From the NCBI GenBank assembly GCA_035570275.1, contig DATMNI010000119.1, positions 1 to 22,149 on the forward strand: a stretch of DNA of 22,149 bases. Reading direction: 5' to 3'. How positions within the stretch are numbered: the first letter of the stretch is position 1; every line of letters begins with the position of its first letter. The position numbers and the translations under genes are program-made. Shown here one piece after another: positions 8,721 to 16,651 of the stretch. The stretch is from DATMNI01 sp035570275 (GTDB lineage: Bacteria > Acidobacteriota > Terriglobia > Bryobacterales > Bryobacteraceae). The notes below the pieces were generated by a model. The model was not told the DNA's origin, did no database searches, and was given only the letters and a program-made list of their open reading frames with translations.

Positions 8721-8760
8721 TTGAACCAACTTGGTTGAACCAACTTGGTTGAACAACTTG
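8721..8760. repeat. 14-bp tandem repeat, about 2.8 copies
   Basis: The unit TTGAACCAACTTGG occurs at 8721-8734 and 8735-8748. A shortened third copy with one C missing (TTGAACAACTTG) lies at 8749-8760. Each unit contains the near-palindrome TTGGTTGAACCAA across the unit junction, so it could be a set of protein-binding sites or a slippage-prone repeat. Confidence 0.75.
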
Positions 8761-8769
8761 CCCTACCCA

Positions 8770-9270
8770 AGCGGATCACGCTGCCTGGCATCTGCCTTTC
8801 CACTGGCGCGAGGTCCTGTCCCAACACCCTTCACACGATATTTAACGATCTTTTCTTCGCCGGCTCAACTATATACAGGTTTTAGCACTCTTAATACTGA
8901 TTTTCCCTGCTACTCTGTAGTCGCGGAACGGTGGATGATATGGATCGCCGGAACAGAGGTAAATGTTCGAAAGGCCGCCCGTGCGCCTCCGCCCAACTCG
9001 TGTCTCGACGGTCGAAAATACCAAACGAACCCATTTCCCCACCGAACTCGAACAAACATATGATACTTATGACCTCGCGAAACAAGCGCGCTTCCTGTCC
9101 GCCGGCGCCGAAAGCCCTCACACCAGCCCAATTCCTCCACGCGGCGTCGTGGTTTCTCATCAACTCCCAAAAACCGGCGCAAATTCTCAAAATCACCCTC
9201 AACTTGCGTCGCCCGGCTGCACCATCCCATCCCAACCCGAACAAACTACACCCTTTCACTTCGCAACAAT
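8770..9270. other. Non-coding stretch without recognisable gene
   Basis: Open frames here on both strands (for example minus 8891-9289) have no family resemblance, no convincing ribosome site and simple composition. A short AT-rich part lies at 8830-8925. I see no RNA gene or mobile element end. Confidence 0.4.
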
Positions 9271-9279
9271 ATCTCGCGA

Positions 9280-9480
9280 AGTCTCGCATATTGCGTCACC
9301 CTGGCCTCCCCACGCGCCGCCCTCCCGAAAGGTTTCTTGCCTTCGAACTCTGTGACGCATCTTGTGAAAATCATCGCCAGAATGCGTCACGAAGCCTCGT
9401 CTCGCACCCGCAATTCACACAAAACCCGGGCACTTAGAGCGTTGTGCACATTTCCCAAAGAGTCTCGCAAGATGCGTCAC
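9280..9480. repeat. Cluster of TGCGTCAC / GTCTCGCA motifs
   Basis: TGCGTCAC occurs at 9292-9299, 9383-9390 and 9473-9480 in direct orientation (spacing 91 and 90 bp), and once inverted at 9352-9359 (GTGACGCA). GTCTCGCA occurs at 9281-9288, 9399-9406 and 9462-9469. The composite AGTCTCGCANNNTGCGTCAC appears twice (9280-9299 and 9461-9480). An exact 14-bp inverted pair (TGTGACGCATCTTG at 9351-9364, CAAGATGCGTCACA at 9468-9481) links two of the sites. The cluster ends about 85 bp upstream of the receptor 2 promoter. Confidence 0.7.
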
Positions 9481-9565
9481 AAACTGCCCGCCCCGAACCA
9501 GCGTAGGGTAGGTCCTCCACGCGGAATTTCGGCGTTTTCACAAGGTGCGATTCCACAAATTAACA

Positions 9566-9593
9566 TTGATTTTCCGCCAAAGGACTGTATAAT
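9566..9593 (+). promoter_or_regulatory. Sigma-70-type promoter of receptor 2
   Basis: TTGATT (9566-9571), a 16-bp spacer and a perfect TATAAT (9588-9593) predict transcription from about 9600, giving a leader of about 70 bases before ATG 9670. Confidence 0.65.
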
Positions 9594-9618
9594 TCATAAC
9601 TATAGCGTTAAAAAGGTA

Positions 9619-9635
9619 GCGGCGGAATCCGCCGC
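9619..9635 (+). other. 5' leader hairpin of receptor 2
   Basis: GCGGCGG, AAT, CCGCCGC forms a perfect 7-bp stem with a 3-base loop, about 20 bases into the predicted leader and 21 bases before the GGAGGGG ribosome site (9657-9663). It may protect the 5' end of the mRNA; it does not cover the ribosome site. Confidence 0.5.
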
Positions 9636-9669
9636 CGTGCGCCTAGTCAGCGTTTTGGAGGGGTTGTCT

Positions 9670-12600
9670 ATGTCCCGGTCGACGTTTGCAGCTTGGAGTT
9701 TGTCCGCGATCTTAGCTTTCAGTGGAGCTCCCTTTTTGCGGGGGCAGGCGGTCGCCGTCGCGCAGGTGAGCGGCACGGTTACCGATCAGAGTGGCGCCGC
9801 CATCCCCAATGCCGCCGTCTCCATGACGGAGACCGACAAGCAGTTGGGGCGCACCGCGGTGACGGACGCTACCGGCAGTTACACTCTGCCTAATCTTCCG
9901 GTGGGGCCTTACCGCCTGGAAGTCAAAAGCAGAGGGTTTAAGGATTACGTTCAATCCGGCATTGAGCTGGCGGTCAACAACAATATTCAAGTCAACGTGA
10001 CGATGCAGGTGGGCGCGGCCTCGGAACGGATTGAAGTGACTGCGACCACAAGCATGGTGGAGACCAAGGAGAACTCAATCTCAAGTCTGGTCGACCAGCA
10101 GCGCATCAACGAACTGCCGCTGAACGGCCGGCAGGCGACCCAGTTGATCATCACCCTGGGCGCGGCTGCGTACGGGGATTCGGGCGACACGGGAAGCAAG
10201 ACCTTCTATAGCTCCACCAGGATTTCCGTTGCGGGCGGACAGGGCAATGGCACGGCTTATCTTCTGGATGGCGGCGATAACACCGACCCGATGTCGAATG
10301 TCAACATGCCGTTTCCCTTCCCCGACGCGCTCCAGGAGTTCAGTGTCGAGACCAGCGCTGTGTCGTCGCGCTTCGGCATCCACCCCGGGGCTACGGTAAA
10401 CGTGGTTACCAAGTCCGGGGCGAACGCATTCCACGGCGACCTGTTCGAATATCTGCGCAACGGCGATTTGAACGCCCGCAACTTCTTCGCGCCGACACGG
10501 GACAGCTTGAAACGCAACATATTCGGCGGAACGGCCGGCGGCAGGGTCATCAAGGACAAGCTGTTTTTCTTTGGCGGGTTTCAAGGCACGCGCAACCGCT
10601 CGAACCCGGCATCGAATACTACGTTCATTCCGAACGCCGCCATGCTGAATGGGGATTTCAGCGGGGTTACCTCGGCTGCCTGTACCTCGAGCGGCAAACC
10701 GTTGACGCTTTTTAATCCCAACGGCGGCCAGGCGTTCCCGGGCAACCAGATTCCGGTCTCGCTGCTGAACCCCATTGCCCAGAAGATCGCGAGCAGCTTT
10801 TTGCCGGTGGGCTCGGCCGATGCATGCGGCAAAATCACCTACGGGATTCCGGTCACCGGCGATGAGGAACAGGCGATCGGGCGTGTCGACTGGGTACAGA
10901 GCGCGAAGCATACTTTATTTGGGCGCTACTTCCTGGTCGACTTCAAAAACCCGCCCACTTACGACGGCAAGAACCTGTTGACGACCACACAGGCGGGCAA
11001 CCTGGAGCGGTCCCAGTCGCTCTCTGTCGGCGACACGTATACCTTCAGTCCGTCCATACTGAACTCGGCCCACCTGACCTTCAACCGGATACGCGACAAC
11101 CGCGGGCCGACGAATATTCCGATCAACCCGACCCAACTCGGGGTCAATATGTACAGCGCCGTGCCCAACTTTCTGCTGTTGGCCGTTACCGGCGGCTTCA
11201 GCACCTTTTGCGGTACCTGCGCCCCCGGACATTTCAACGTAACCAGCTACCAGGCGGCCGACGACGTGGACGTGATCCACGGGCGCCATCAAATGGCTTT
11301 CGGGTTCAACCTGGTCCGCGTGCAGAACAACACCATCTCCGGCTTCAACGAGAATGGAAACTTTGCGTTTAATGGAACGCTCACCGGGTCCACGGCCTCA
11401 CCCGGATGCTCAAACTGCGGCCTGGGTCTTGCCGATTTCATGATTGGCCGGCCCAACGATTTCACGCAGACCAACGCGACTCCGGACGACCTGCGGCAAT
11501 GGATCATGAGCTTCTACGCGCAGGACACCTTCAAAGTCTCGCAACGTGTCACGTTGAACTTCGGTCTTCGCTGGGAGCCGACTTTCGCCGATCCCGATAA
11601 GTTCAAGCGCGGCAGTTCCTTCAGCCTTCCGGGTTTCCTGGCCGGCCAGGTCAGTCAGAGGTATCCGAATGCGCCGGCGGGATTATTCTTTCCGGGCGAC
11701 CCGGGCATTCCCGCGGCCAACTGGAACGGGCACCTGGCGAACTTCGCGCCCCGCCTGGGCGTTGTTTGGAATCCCCACGGCGACGGACGGGACACGCTTC
11801 GCGTCGGCGGCTCGATCCTGTACGACGTGTCGGAGACCTGGTTCAATGAGCGCGAGACCACCAACGCCCCGGTCGGCACTGCACTCGACACGCCGAACCC
11901 GGCTGGCGGGCTGTCGAATCCATGGCAAGGTTACCCGGGTGGGAATCCATTTCCCCAGAACGGAAAGGCCTTCTTCCCGACTGCGGGAGTCTATGTCAAC
12001 TTCCCCATCGATCCCAAGCCCACTTACGTCGCCAACTGGAACATCACCTATCAGCGGCAGTTGCCTGGCAATTGGATGGCTTCTGTCAGTTACCTGGGCA
12101 ACAAGACCACTCACCTTTGGAGCAACAACGGCGAAATAAATCCCGCGACGTTCCTGGGGTTACCCTTCTCTACCACGTCCAACACCAACCAACGTCGGCG
12201 CCTTTTCCTGTTGAATCCCACCCTGGGCGCGGCCTACGCCAGCATCAACACCATGGATGACGGAGCGGTGGCGCACTACAACGGCTTGCTGACATCCATT
12301 CAACATCGCTTCTCCCACAACTTCACTTTCCTGGCCAACTACACGGACTCCAACTGTGTTTCCGACACCGATTTTGGCGCCGCTCTAGCCACGCCGGGGA
12401 ACTCCCAACCGTTCAATCGCCATGCCGACTGGGGGCCGTGCGTTTTTGATACACGCCACAACTTCAATGCTTCTCTGGTGGCGAGCAGCTCAATTAAGGG
12501 CGGCAACGCTTTGGTGAGGCATTTGCTGAACAATTGGACACTCGCGCCGCTCGTTCACGCCTCCAGCGGCCAGCCGTTGAACGTGACCGTCGGCAAGGAT

Positions 12601-13026
12601 AACTCGCTCACCGGTCTCGGCAACGACCGGCCCAATCAAGCGCTCGCGGACGTACGTGCCACCAACCCCATCTGCAACAACGGCACCACCGCCTGCGTCC
12701 AGTGGCTCAATCCAGCGGCGTTCACTGCCAATGCGCTCGGCACCTTTGGCGACCTGGGACGCAATGCATTGCGCGGACCCCGCACCATAAATTTCGACGC
12801 CGCGCTAAGCCGGACTTTTAAGTTCACGGAGCGCTTCAACCTGCAAGCGCGCCTGGATGGGTTCAATGTCTTCAATCACACGAACTTCGCGGGCGCCATT
12901 TCGCCGGCAGGCACGGTGACTGGCTACTCCACCCTGTCCACCGGCTTGAGCTCTTCGACGTTCGGTAGAGTGCAGGCCGCCTTCGATCCGCGGATTTTGC
13001 AATTCTCGGCGAAGCTGTACTTCTGA
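9670..13026 (+). CDS. TonB-dependent receptor 2 (Oar-like)
   Basis: This 1118-aa outer-membrane protein starts at ATG 9670 behind GGAGGGG with a 6-base gap. The frame stays open to 9337, but the signal peptide (MSRSTFAAWSLSAILAFSG … RGQA, residues 1-26) begins at 9670, so the longer start is rejected. A carboxypeptidase-regulatory-like domain lies at about 30-115 (VSGTVTDQSGAAIPNAAVS … LPNLPVGPYRLEV). The family motif INELPLNGRQATQL follows, then the plug (VAGGQGNGTAYLLDGGDN … VNVVTKSGANAFHGDLFEY) and a long beta-barrel ending LQFSAKLYF. It would import an unknown organic substrate across the outer membrane with TonB-ExbBD energy. It stands alone as a transcription unit between its own promoter and a hairpin 15 bases after the stop. 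The gene is intact. Confidence 0.93.
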   Translation: MSRSTFAAWSLSAILAFSGAPFLRGQAVAVAQVSGTVTDQSGAAIPNAAVSMTETDKQLGRTAVTDATGSYTLPNLPVGPYRLEVKSRGFKDYVQSGIELAVNNNIQVNVTMQVGAASERIEVTATTSMVETKENSISSLVDQQRINELPLNGRQATQLIITLGAAAYGDSGDTGSKTFYSSTRISVAGGQGNGTAYLLDGGDNTDPMSNVNMPFPFPDALQEFSVETSAVSSRFGIHPGATVNVVTKSGANAFHGDLFEYLRNGDLNARNFFAPTRDSLKRNIFGGTAGGRVIKDKLFFFGGFQGTRNRSNPASNTTFIPNAAMLNGDFSGVTSAACTSSGKPLTLFNPNGGQAFPGNQIPVSLLNPIAQKIASSFLPVGSADACGKITYGIPVTGDEEQAIGRVDWVQSAKHTLFGRYFLVDFKNPPTYDGKNLLTTTQAGNLERSQSLSVGDTYTFSPSILNSAHLTFNRIRDNRGPTNIPINPTQLGVNMYSAVPNFLLLAVTGGFSTFCGTCAPGHFNVTSYQAADDVDVIHGRHQMAFGFNLVRVQNNTISGFNENGNFAFNGTLTGSTASPGCSNCGLGLADFMIGRPNDFTQTNATPDDLRQWIMSFYAQDTFKVSQRVTLNFGLRWEPTFADPDKFKRGSSFSLPGFLAGQVSQRYPNAPAGLFFPGDPGIPAANWNGHLANFAPRLGVVWNPHGDGRDTLRVGGSILYDVSETWFNERETTNAPVGTALDTPNPAGGLSNPWQGYPGGNPFPQNGKAFFPTAGVYVNFPIDPKPTYVANWNITYQRQLPGNWMASVSYLGNKTTHLWSNNGEINPATFLGLPFSTTSNTNQRRRLFLLNPTLGAAYASINTMDDGAVAHYNGLLTSIQHRFSHNFTFLANYTDSNCVSDTDFGAALATPGNSQPFNRHADWGPCVFDTRHNFNASLVASSSIKGGNALVRHLLNNWTLAPLVHASSGQPLNVTVGKDNSLTGLGNDRPNQALADVRATNPICNNGTTACVQWLNPAAFTANALGTFGDLGRNALRGPRTINFDAALSRTFKFTERFNLQARLDGFNVFNHTNFAGAISPAGTVTGYSTLSTGLSSSTFGRVQAAFDPRILQFSAKLYF

Positions 13027-13040
13027 CGGCAACCCGGGCA

Positions 13041-13069
13041 GGGTCCAGGAATGAAGGCCGCCTGGACCC
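13041..13069 (+). terminator. Terminator-like hairpin after receptor 2
   Basis: GGGTCCAGG (13041-13049) and CCTGGACCC (13061-13069) form a perfect 9-bp GC-rich stem with an 11-base loop, starting 15 bases after the receptor 2 stop codon. No T-run follows, so it would be an imperfect intrinsic terminator or an mRNA 3' stabiliser. Confidence 0.55.
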
Positions 13070-13202
13070 GCCAATTCCGCCGCCAGCGTAGGATCCAACC
13101 GGCGCAACCCCGCGGCCCTCGGATTGTGGCAGTGCGGCGCCCGCCTGTCAGGGCTTGTTGTCCTTCGATATCATCCATTCCCAGGCCCCAAGGAAAAACA
13201 TG

Positions 13203-13234
13203 CTGACAAAGTGTTCATAATCGTGTAATATAAT
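13203..13234 (+). promoter_or_regulatory. Possible promoter of the 70-aa ORF
   Basis: CTGACA (13203-13208) is followed after 17 bp by TAATAT (13226-13231), which overlaps a perfect TATAAT (13229-13234) at 20 bp. The stretch is distinctly AT-rich against its surroundings. It would start transcription near 13240, about 35 bases before ATG 13274. Confidence 0.45.
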
Positions 13235-13273
13235 CGGAGTAGAGTATCTTTTAAGTCGAGAACCGAGGCAAGC

Positions 13274-13486
13274 ATGTGGTATTCTTCTCCATCCACGAGC
13301 CCGAATAGCCGGGTATCGAGCAACGACATCGTGGCAACCGTCGAGACAGATTCCCGCCCAACCGAGGGCGAGCCTGTAGCAGAAGGCCTGTCTGAGTTGG
13401 ACTTTACCGCGAACGCGATTCCCGACGTTCCCCGAGTCAGGGCCGCTGCCGCAGCCGGTCCAGGCACGGAATACTGGCTGCCCTGA
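13274..13486 (+). CDS. Hypothetical small protein, 70 aa
   Basis: ATG 13274 follows GAGG (13265-13268) at a suitable 5-base gap and sits behind a promoter-like AT-rich block, so all initiation signals are present. The protein starts MWYSSPSTSPNSRVSSND, has an acidic middle (ETDSRPTEGEPVAEGLSELD) and ends in an alanine-rich stretch and GPGTEYWLP. It has no signal peptide, membrane segment or cysteine. I do not recognise a family. The composition (Ser/Pro start, acidic middle) suggests a disordered peptide. The reverse strand is also open here (13171-13659), so a chance ORF cannot be excluded. Confidence 0.4.
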   Translation: MWYSSPSTSPNSRVSSNDIVATVETDSRPTEGEPVAEGLSELDFTANAIPDVPRVRAAAAAGPGTEYWLP

Positions 13487-13753
13487 TTCCGGCGCCCTGA
13501 TTCCTGGTTGGCGTTGTACGAGAAACTGCTGGCTGCTCTCCAGCCCATGGGGGCCGGGTCGGCGTACTTTCGCCGAAGCAACATTCTGTTGCCTGCCATA
13601 AGGCCGCCAAACCGTTTGGCCATCCGAGAGATTCTAAGACCCCTCTTATTGTCTGCCACCCTCCATTGTTTCGGGATTCGTCCACCGCGACGCGTGGTGG
13701 ATCTCCCCCGGCGCGCCGAGGATCGTCAAAAGCCAACGAGCTTTACCGTTTCG
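13487..13753. other. Non-coding stretch
   Basis: Frames open on either strand in this stretch show no family resemblance and no good start signals. I see nothing functional in it apart from the hairpin just downstream. Confidence 0.35.
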
Positions 13754-13780
13754 CCACTTGGGGCTCCGTCAGCCCCGTGG
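13754..13780. terminator. GC-rich hairpin between convergent genes
   Basis: CCAC-TT-GGGGCT-CCGTC-AGCCCC-GTGG forms a 6-bp plus 4-bp stem interrupted by a 2-base bulge, with a 5-base loop. It lies between the plus-strand 70-aa ORF and the 3' end of minus-strand acnA, where a bidirectional terminator would be expected. There is no T-run on either side. Confidence 0.4.
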
Positions 13781-13806
13781 ATGACAGCCCCGGCAGGAGT
13801 GTGTCG

Positions 13807-13852
13807 GCCGCCTTCATACCCGCCACCTTCATGACCCGCCGCCTTCATACCC
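13807..13852. repeat. 15-16-bp tandem repeat, three copies
   Basis: GCCGCCTTCATACCC at 13807-13821, GCCACCTTCATGACCC at 13822-13837 and an exact copy of the first at 13838-13852. It lies just beyond the 3' end of acnA. Its function is unknown; it may be a simple slippage array. Confidence 0.7.
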
Positions 13853-13890
13853 ATGGAGCAGGCCCGAAAGCGCTTAAGCGAATTGGCAGA

Positions 13891-16524
13891 CTACACTGCC
13901 GCCAACTGCCTCAGCACGTAGGGCAGAATTCCGCCGTTCCGGTAATACTCCACTTCCTGCGGCGTATCCACGCGGACGTCCACAGTAAACTGTTTCGGGG
14001 TGCCGTCTTCCGCTACGGTGCGGACGGTGGCTTTGCGGCCGCCGCCGTTCAACGAACCGGCCACGCCCTCCACATGGAAGGTCTCGCGGCCGGTCAGACC
14101 CAGGCTGGCGGCGTTTTCGCCGGCGCGGTATTGCAGCGGCAGCACCCCCATCCCCACCAGGTTGGTGCGGTGGATGCGCTCGAAGCTTTCGGCAATTACG
14201 GCGCGCACGCCCAAAAGCGCGACGCCCTTGGCGGCCCAGTCGCGGGATGAGCCGGAGCCGTACTCCTTGCCCGCCAGAATCATCAGCGGCACGCCATCCC
14301 GCTGGTATTTCATGGAGGCGTCGTAGATGTACATCTGCTCGCCATCGGGCAGGTGCAGCGTCCAACTGCCTTCGGTGCCGGGGGCCAGTTGGTTGCGCAG
14401 CCGGATGTTGGCCAGGGTGCCCCGCACCATCACCTCATGATTGCCGCGGCGGGCCCCATAGGAATTGAAGTCCGAAGGCGGCACGCCCTGCTCTATCAGA
14501 TACTTTCCCGCCGGGCTGTCTTTGGCAATGGAACCGGCGGGGGAGATATGGTCGGTGGTGACCGAATCGCCCAGCACGGCCAGCACGCGCATGGCATGGA
14601 AATCCAGCAGCGGCTGGGTGGGGTCCACCATGTGGTCGAAATACGGCGGCTTCTTGATGTAGGTGGATTTCTCGTCCCACTGGTAGATGCCGCCGGTGGG
14701 AATCCGCATCGACCGCCAGTTCTGGTCGCCCTCGAAGACGTGCGCGTATTCCTGCTCAAACATGCCGCGATTGACGGCGGCGCGCACGGTGGCGGCGACC
14801 TCCTCATTGCTGGGCCAGATGTCGCGCAGGTAAACCGGCCGGCCATCGCTGCCGATACCCAGAGGGTCGTTGGCCAGATCGTGATCCACTGTGCCCACCA
14901 GCGCGTACGCAACTACTAACGGCGGGGAAGCCAGGTAGTTGGCCTTGACCAGCGGGTTGATGCGGCCTTCGAAATTACGGTTGCCGCTGAGCACGGCGGA
15001 CACCACCAGGTTGTCCCTTTGCACGACCTCCGCCACGGCTTCGGGAATGGGTCCGCTGTTGCCTATGCAGGTGGTGCAGCCGAAACCGACCAGGTGGAAA
15101 TTGAGCTGCTCCAGATACGTCATCAGGCCGGCGGCGCGGTAATAATCCACCGCCACCTTCGACCCTGGCGCCAGGCTGGTCTTGACCCACGGCTTCACCT
15201 TCAAACCGCGCTCCACGGCCTTCTTGGCCAGCAGACCGGCGGCCAGCATCAGGCTTGGATTTGAGGTGTTGGTGCAGCTTGTGATGGCCGCGATCACCAC
15301 CGAGCCGTTCCCCAAAGTATCCGCGGCTGCGGGCGCGGCATTGGGAAACGCGGCGTGGAAATTCTTGCTGACGTCGGGCAGTTCGACGCGGTCCTGGGGG
15401 CGCTTGGGGCCGGCCATCGAGGGCACCACGGTACTGAGATCGAGTTCCAGGCCGTCGGTGTAAACCGGGTCGGGGCTGGCGTCGGTACGGAAGAGGCCCT
15501 GCTCCTTGGTGTAGGCTTCCACCAGCGTCACCTGGTCGGCGTTCCGGTTGGTGAACTTGAGATATTCCAGCGTCTGCTGGTCCACCGGGAAGAAGCCCAT
15601 GGTGGCGCCATATTCGGGAGACATGTTGGCCACGGTGGCGCGGTCGGCCACGCTCAGTGAGCTCAGGCCGGGGCCGAAGTACTCCACGAACTTGCCCACC
15701 ACGCCTTTCTTGCGCAGCATCTGGGTGATGGTCAGCACCAGGTCGGTTGCCGTGCATCCTTCCTTAAGGCGGCCGTGGAGCTTGAACCCGACCACGGGCG
15801 GCAGCAGCATCGAAACCGGCTGTCCCAGCATGCAGGCCTCGGCCTCAATGCCGCCAACGCCCCAGCCCAGCACGCCCAGGCCGTTGATCATGGTGGTGTG
15901 GGAATCGGTGCCCACAACCGAATCGGGGTACACCGCGCCGGCCGCGTTGCGGAAGACCACTGGGGCAAGGTATTCCAGGTTTACCTGGTGGACAATGCCG
16001 GTATCGGGCGGCACCACGCGGAAATTCGAAAAGGCCGTCTGGCCCCAGCGCAGCAGCATGTAGCGCTCGCGGTTGCGCTGAAATTCCAGAATGGCGTTGA
16101 GATCGAAGGAATCCTTGGCGCCGAAGTGATCCACCTGAACCGAGTGGTCGATGACCAGGTCCGCGGGCATCAGCGGGTTGGCGCGGTTCGGGTCTGCGCC
16201 CATGGCCGCCAGGGCGTCGCGCATGGCCGCCAGATCCACCACGCAGGGAACGCCGGTGAAATCCTGCAGCAGCACGCGGGCCGGCATGAAGCTGATCTCC
16301 TGCACGCCGGCGCCTTCGCCGCGGGCGACCAACTCGACGTCGGCCGGGGAGACCCGCTTACCATCTTCATTGCGCAGCAGGTTTTCCAACAGGATCCTGG
16401 TGGAAAAGGGCAGGCGCCTGACGTTGCCTAAACCCTGCTCTTCGAGACGCGCGAGGCGGAAGTAGCTGTATTCCGCATTACCGGCGCGCAGCTTCGCCGC
16501 GGCGCCAAAACTGTTTCTTGCCAT
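13891..16524 (-). CDS. acnA: Aconitate hydratase A
   Basis: This 877-aa enzyme interconverts citrate and isocitrate in the TCA cycle in the cytoplasm. The [4Fe-4S] ligands are visible as Cys417 (ITSCTNTSNPSLM) and Cys483/Cys486 (GFGCTTCIGNSGPIPE), with the C-x65-C-x2-C spacing of AcnA/IRP-type aconitases. Other family blocks are VLLQDFTGVPCVVDLAAMRDA, DSHTTMINGLGVLGWGVGG and, in the C-terminal swivel domain, GKEYGSGSSRDWAAKGV and ESFERIHRTNLVGMG. The protein ends …YVLRQLAAV, then TAG. The frame is open upstream to 16671, but ATG 16524 (MARNSFGAAAKLRAGNAEY) matches the family N-terminus. No Shine-Dalgarno is visible; a perfect TATAAT lies only 7 bases upstream, suggesting a leaderless message. 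It is downstream of the LacI-type gene on the same strand (127-bp gap). It is intact and of normal length. Confidence 0.97.
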   Translation of the reverse strand: MARNSFGAAAKLRAGNAEYSYFRLARLEEQGLGNVRRLPFSTRILLENLLRNEDGKRVSPADVELVARGEGAGVQEISFMPARVLLQDFTGVPCVVDLAAMRDALAAMGADPNRANPLMPADLVIDHSVQVDHFGAKDSFDLNAILEFQRNRERYMLLRWGQTAFSNFRVVPPDTGIVHQVNLEYLAPVVFRNAAGAVYPDSVVGTDSHTTMINGLGVLGWGVGGIEAEACMLGQPVSMLLPPVVGFKLHGRLKEGCTATDLVLTITQMLRKKGVVGKFVEYFGPGLSSLSVADRATVANMSPEYGATMGFFPVDQQTLEYLKFTNRNADQVTLVEAYTKEQGLFRTDASPDPVYTDGLELDLSTVVPSMAGPKRPQDRVELPDVSKNFHAAFPNAAPAAADTLGNGSVVIAAITSCTNTSNPSLMLAAGLLAKKAVERGLKVKPWVKTSLAPGSKVAVDYYRAAGLMTYLEQLNFHLVGFGCTTCIGNSGPIPEAVAEVVQRDNLVVSAVLSGNRNFEGRINPLVKANYLASPPLVVAYALVGTVDHDLANDPLGIGSDGRPVYLRDIWPSNEEVAATVRAAVNRGMFEQEYAHVFEGDQNWRSMRIPTGGIYQWDEKSTYIKKPPYFDHMVDPTQPLLDFHAMRVLAVLGDSVTTDHISPAGSIAKDSPAGKYLIEQGVPPSDFNSYGARRGNHEVMVRGTLANIRLRNQLAPGTEGSWTLHLPDGEQMYIYDASMKYQRDGVPLMILAGKEYGSGSSRDWAAKGVALLGVRAVIAESFERIHRTNLVGMGVLPLQYRAGENAASLGLTGRETFHVEGVAGSLNGGGRKATVRTVAEDGTPKQFTVDVRVDTPQEVEYYRNGGILPYVLRQLAAV

Positions 16525-16531
16525 TAATTTG

Positions 16532-16537
16532 ATTATA
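16532..16537 (-). promoter_or_regulatory. -10 element of acnA
   Basis: TATAAT on the minus strand ends 7 bases before the acnA ATG, so transcription would start at or within a base of the start codon. No good -35 element sits 16-18 bp further upstream; the sequence there is GC-rich. Confidence 0.4.
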
Positions 16538-16567
16538 GGCGTGCGGCTGCGGACCGGCGGATCGGGA

Positions 16568-16593
16568 CCAAGAATGGCCCCAGGCCGACTTGG
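16568..16593 (-). terminator. Hairpin between lacI-type gene and acnA
   Basis: CCAAG-aat-GGCC-cca-GGCC-ga-CTTGG folds into a two-step stem within the 127-bp gap. It may reduce read-through from the regulator gene into acnA. There is no T-run. Confidence 0.3.
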
Positions 16594-16651
16594 GCGCCTT
16601 CCGACCCGGTTCCTGTTTATCCCGGCGCACCAATTTGAAGCATGCGCTACC

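Noticed and set aside
8891..9289. 132-codon minus-strand frame in the non-coding stretch
   Set aside because: No family resemblance and no good ribosome site; alternative frames over the same DNA look equally protein-like, which points to composition bias.
9280..9480. CRISPR array
   Set aside because: Repeats are short and imperfect, with variable orientation, and no cas genes are present.
9337..9669. N-terminal extension of receptor 2 (111 extra residues)
   Set aside because: It would place the signal peptide internally and cover the promoter and ribosome site; ATG 9670 is the natural start.
13171..13659. 162-codon minus-strand frame
   Set aside because: No recognisable motif, and promoter plus ribosome-site signals favour the plus-strand 70-aa ORF instead.
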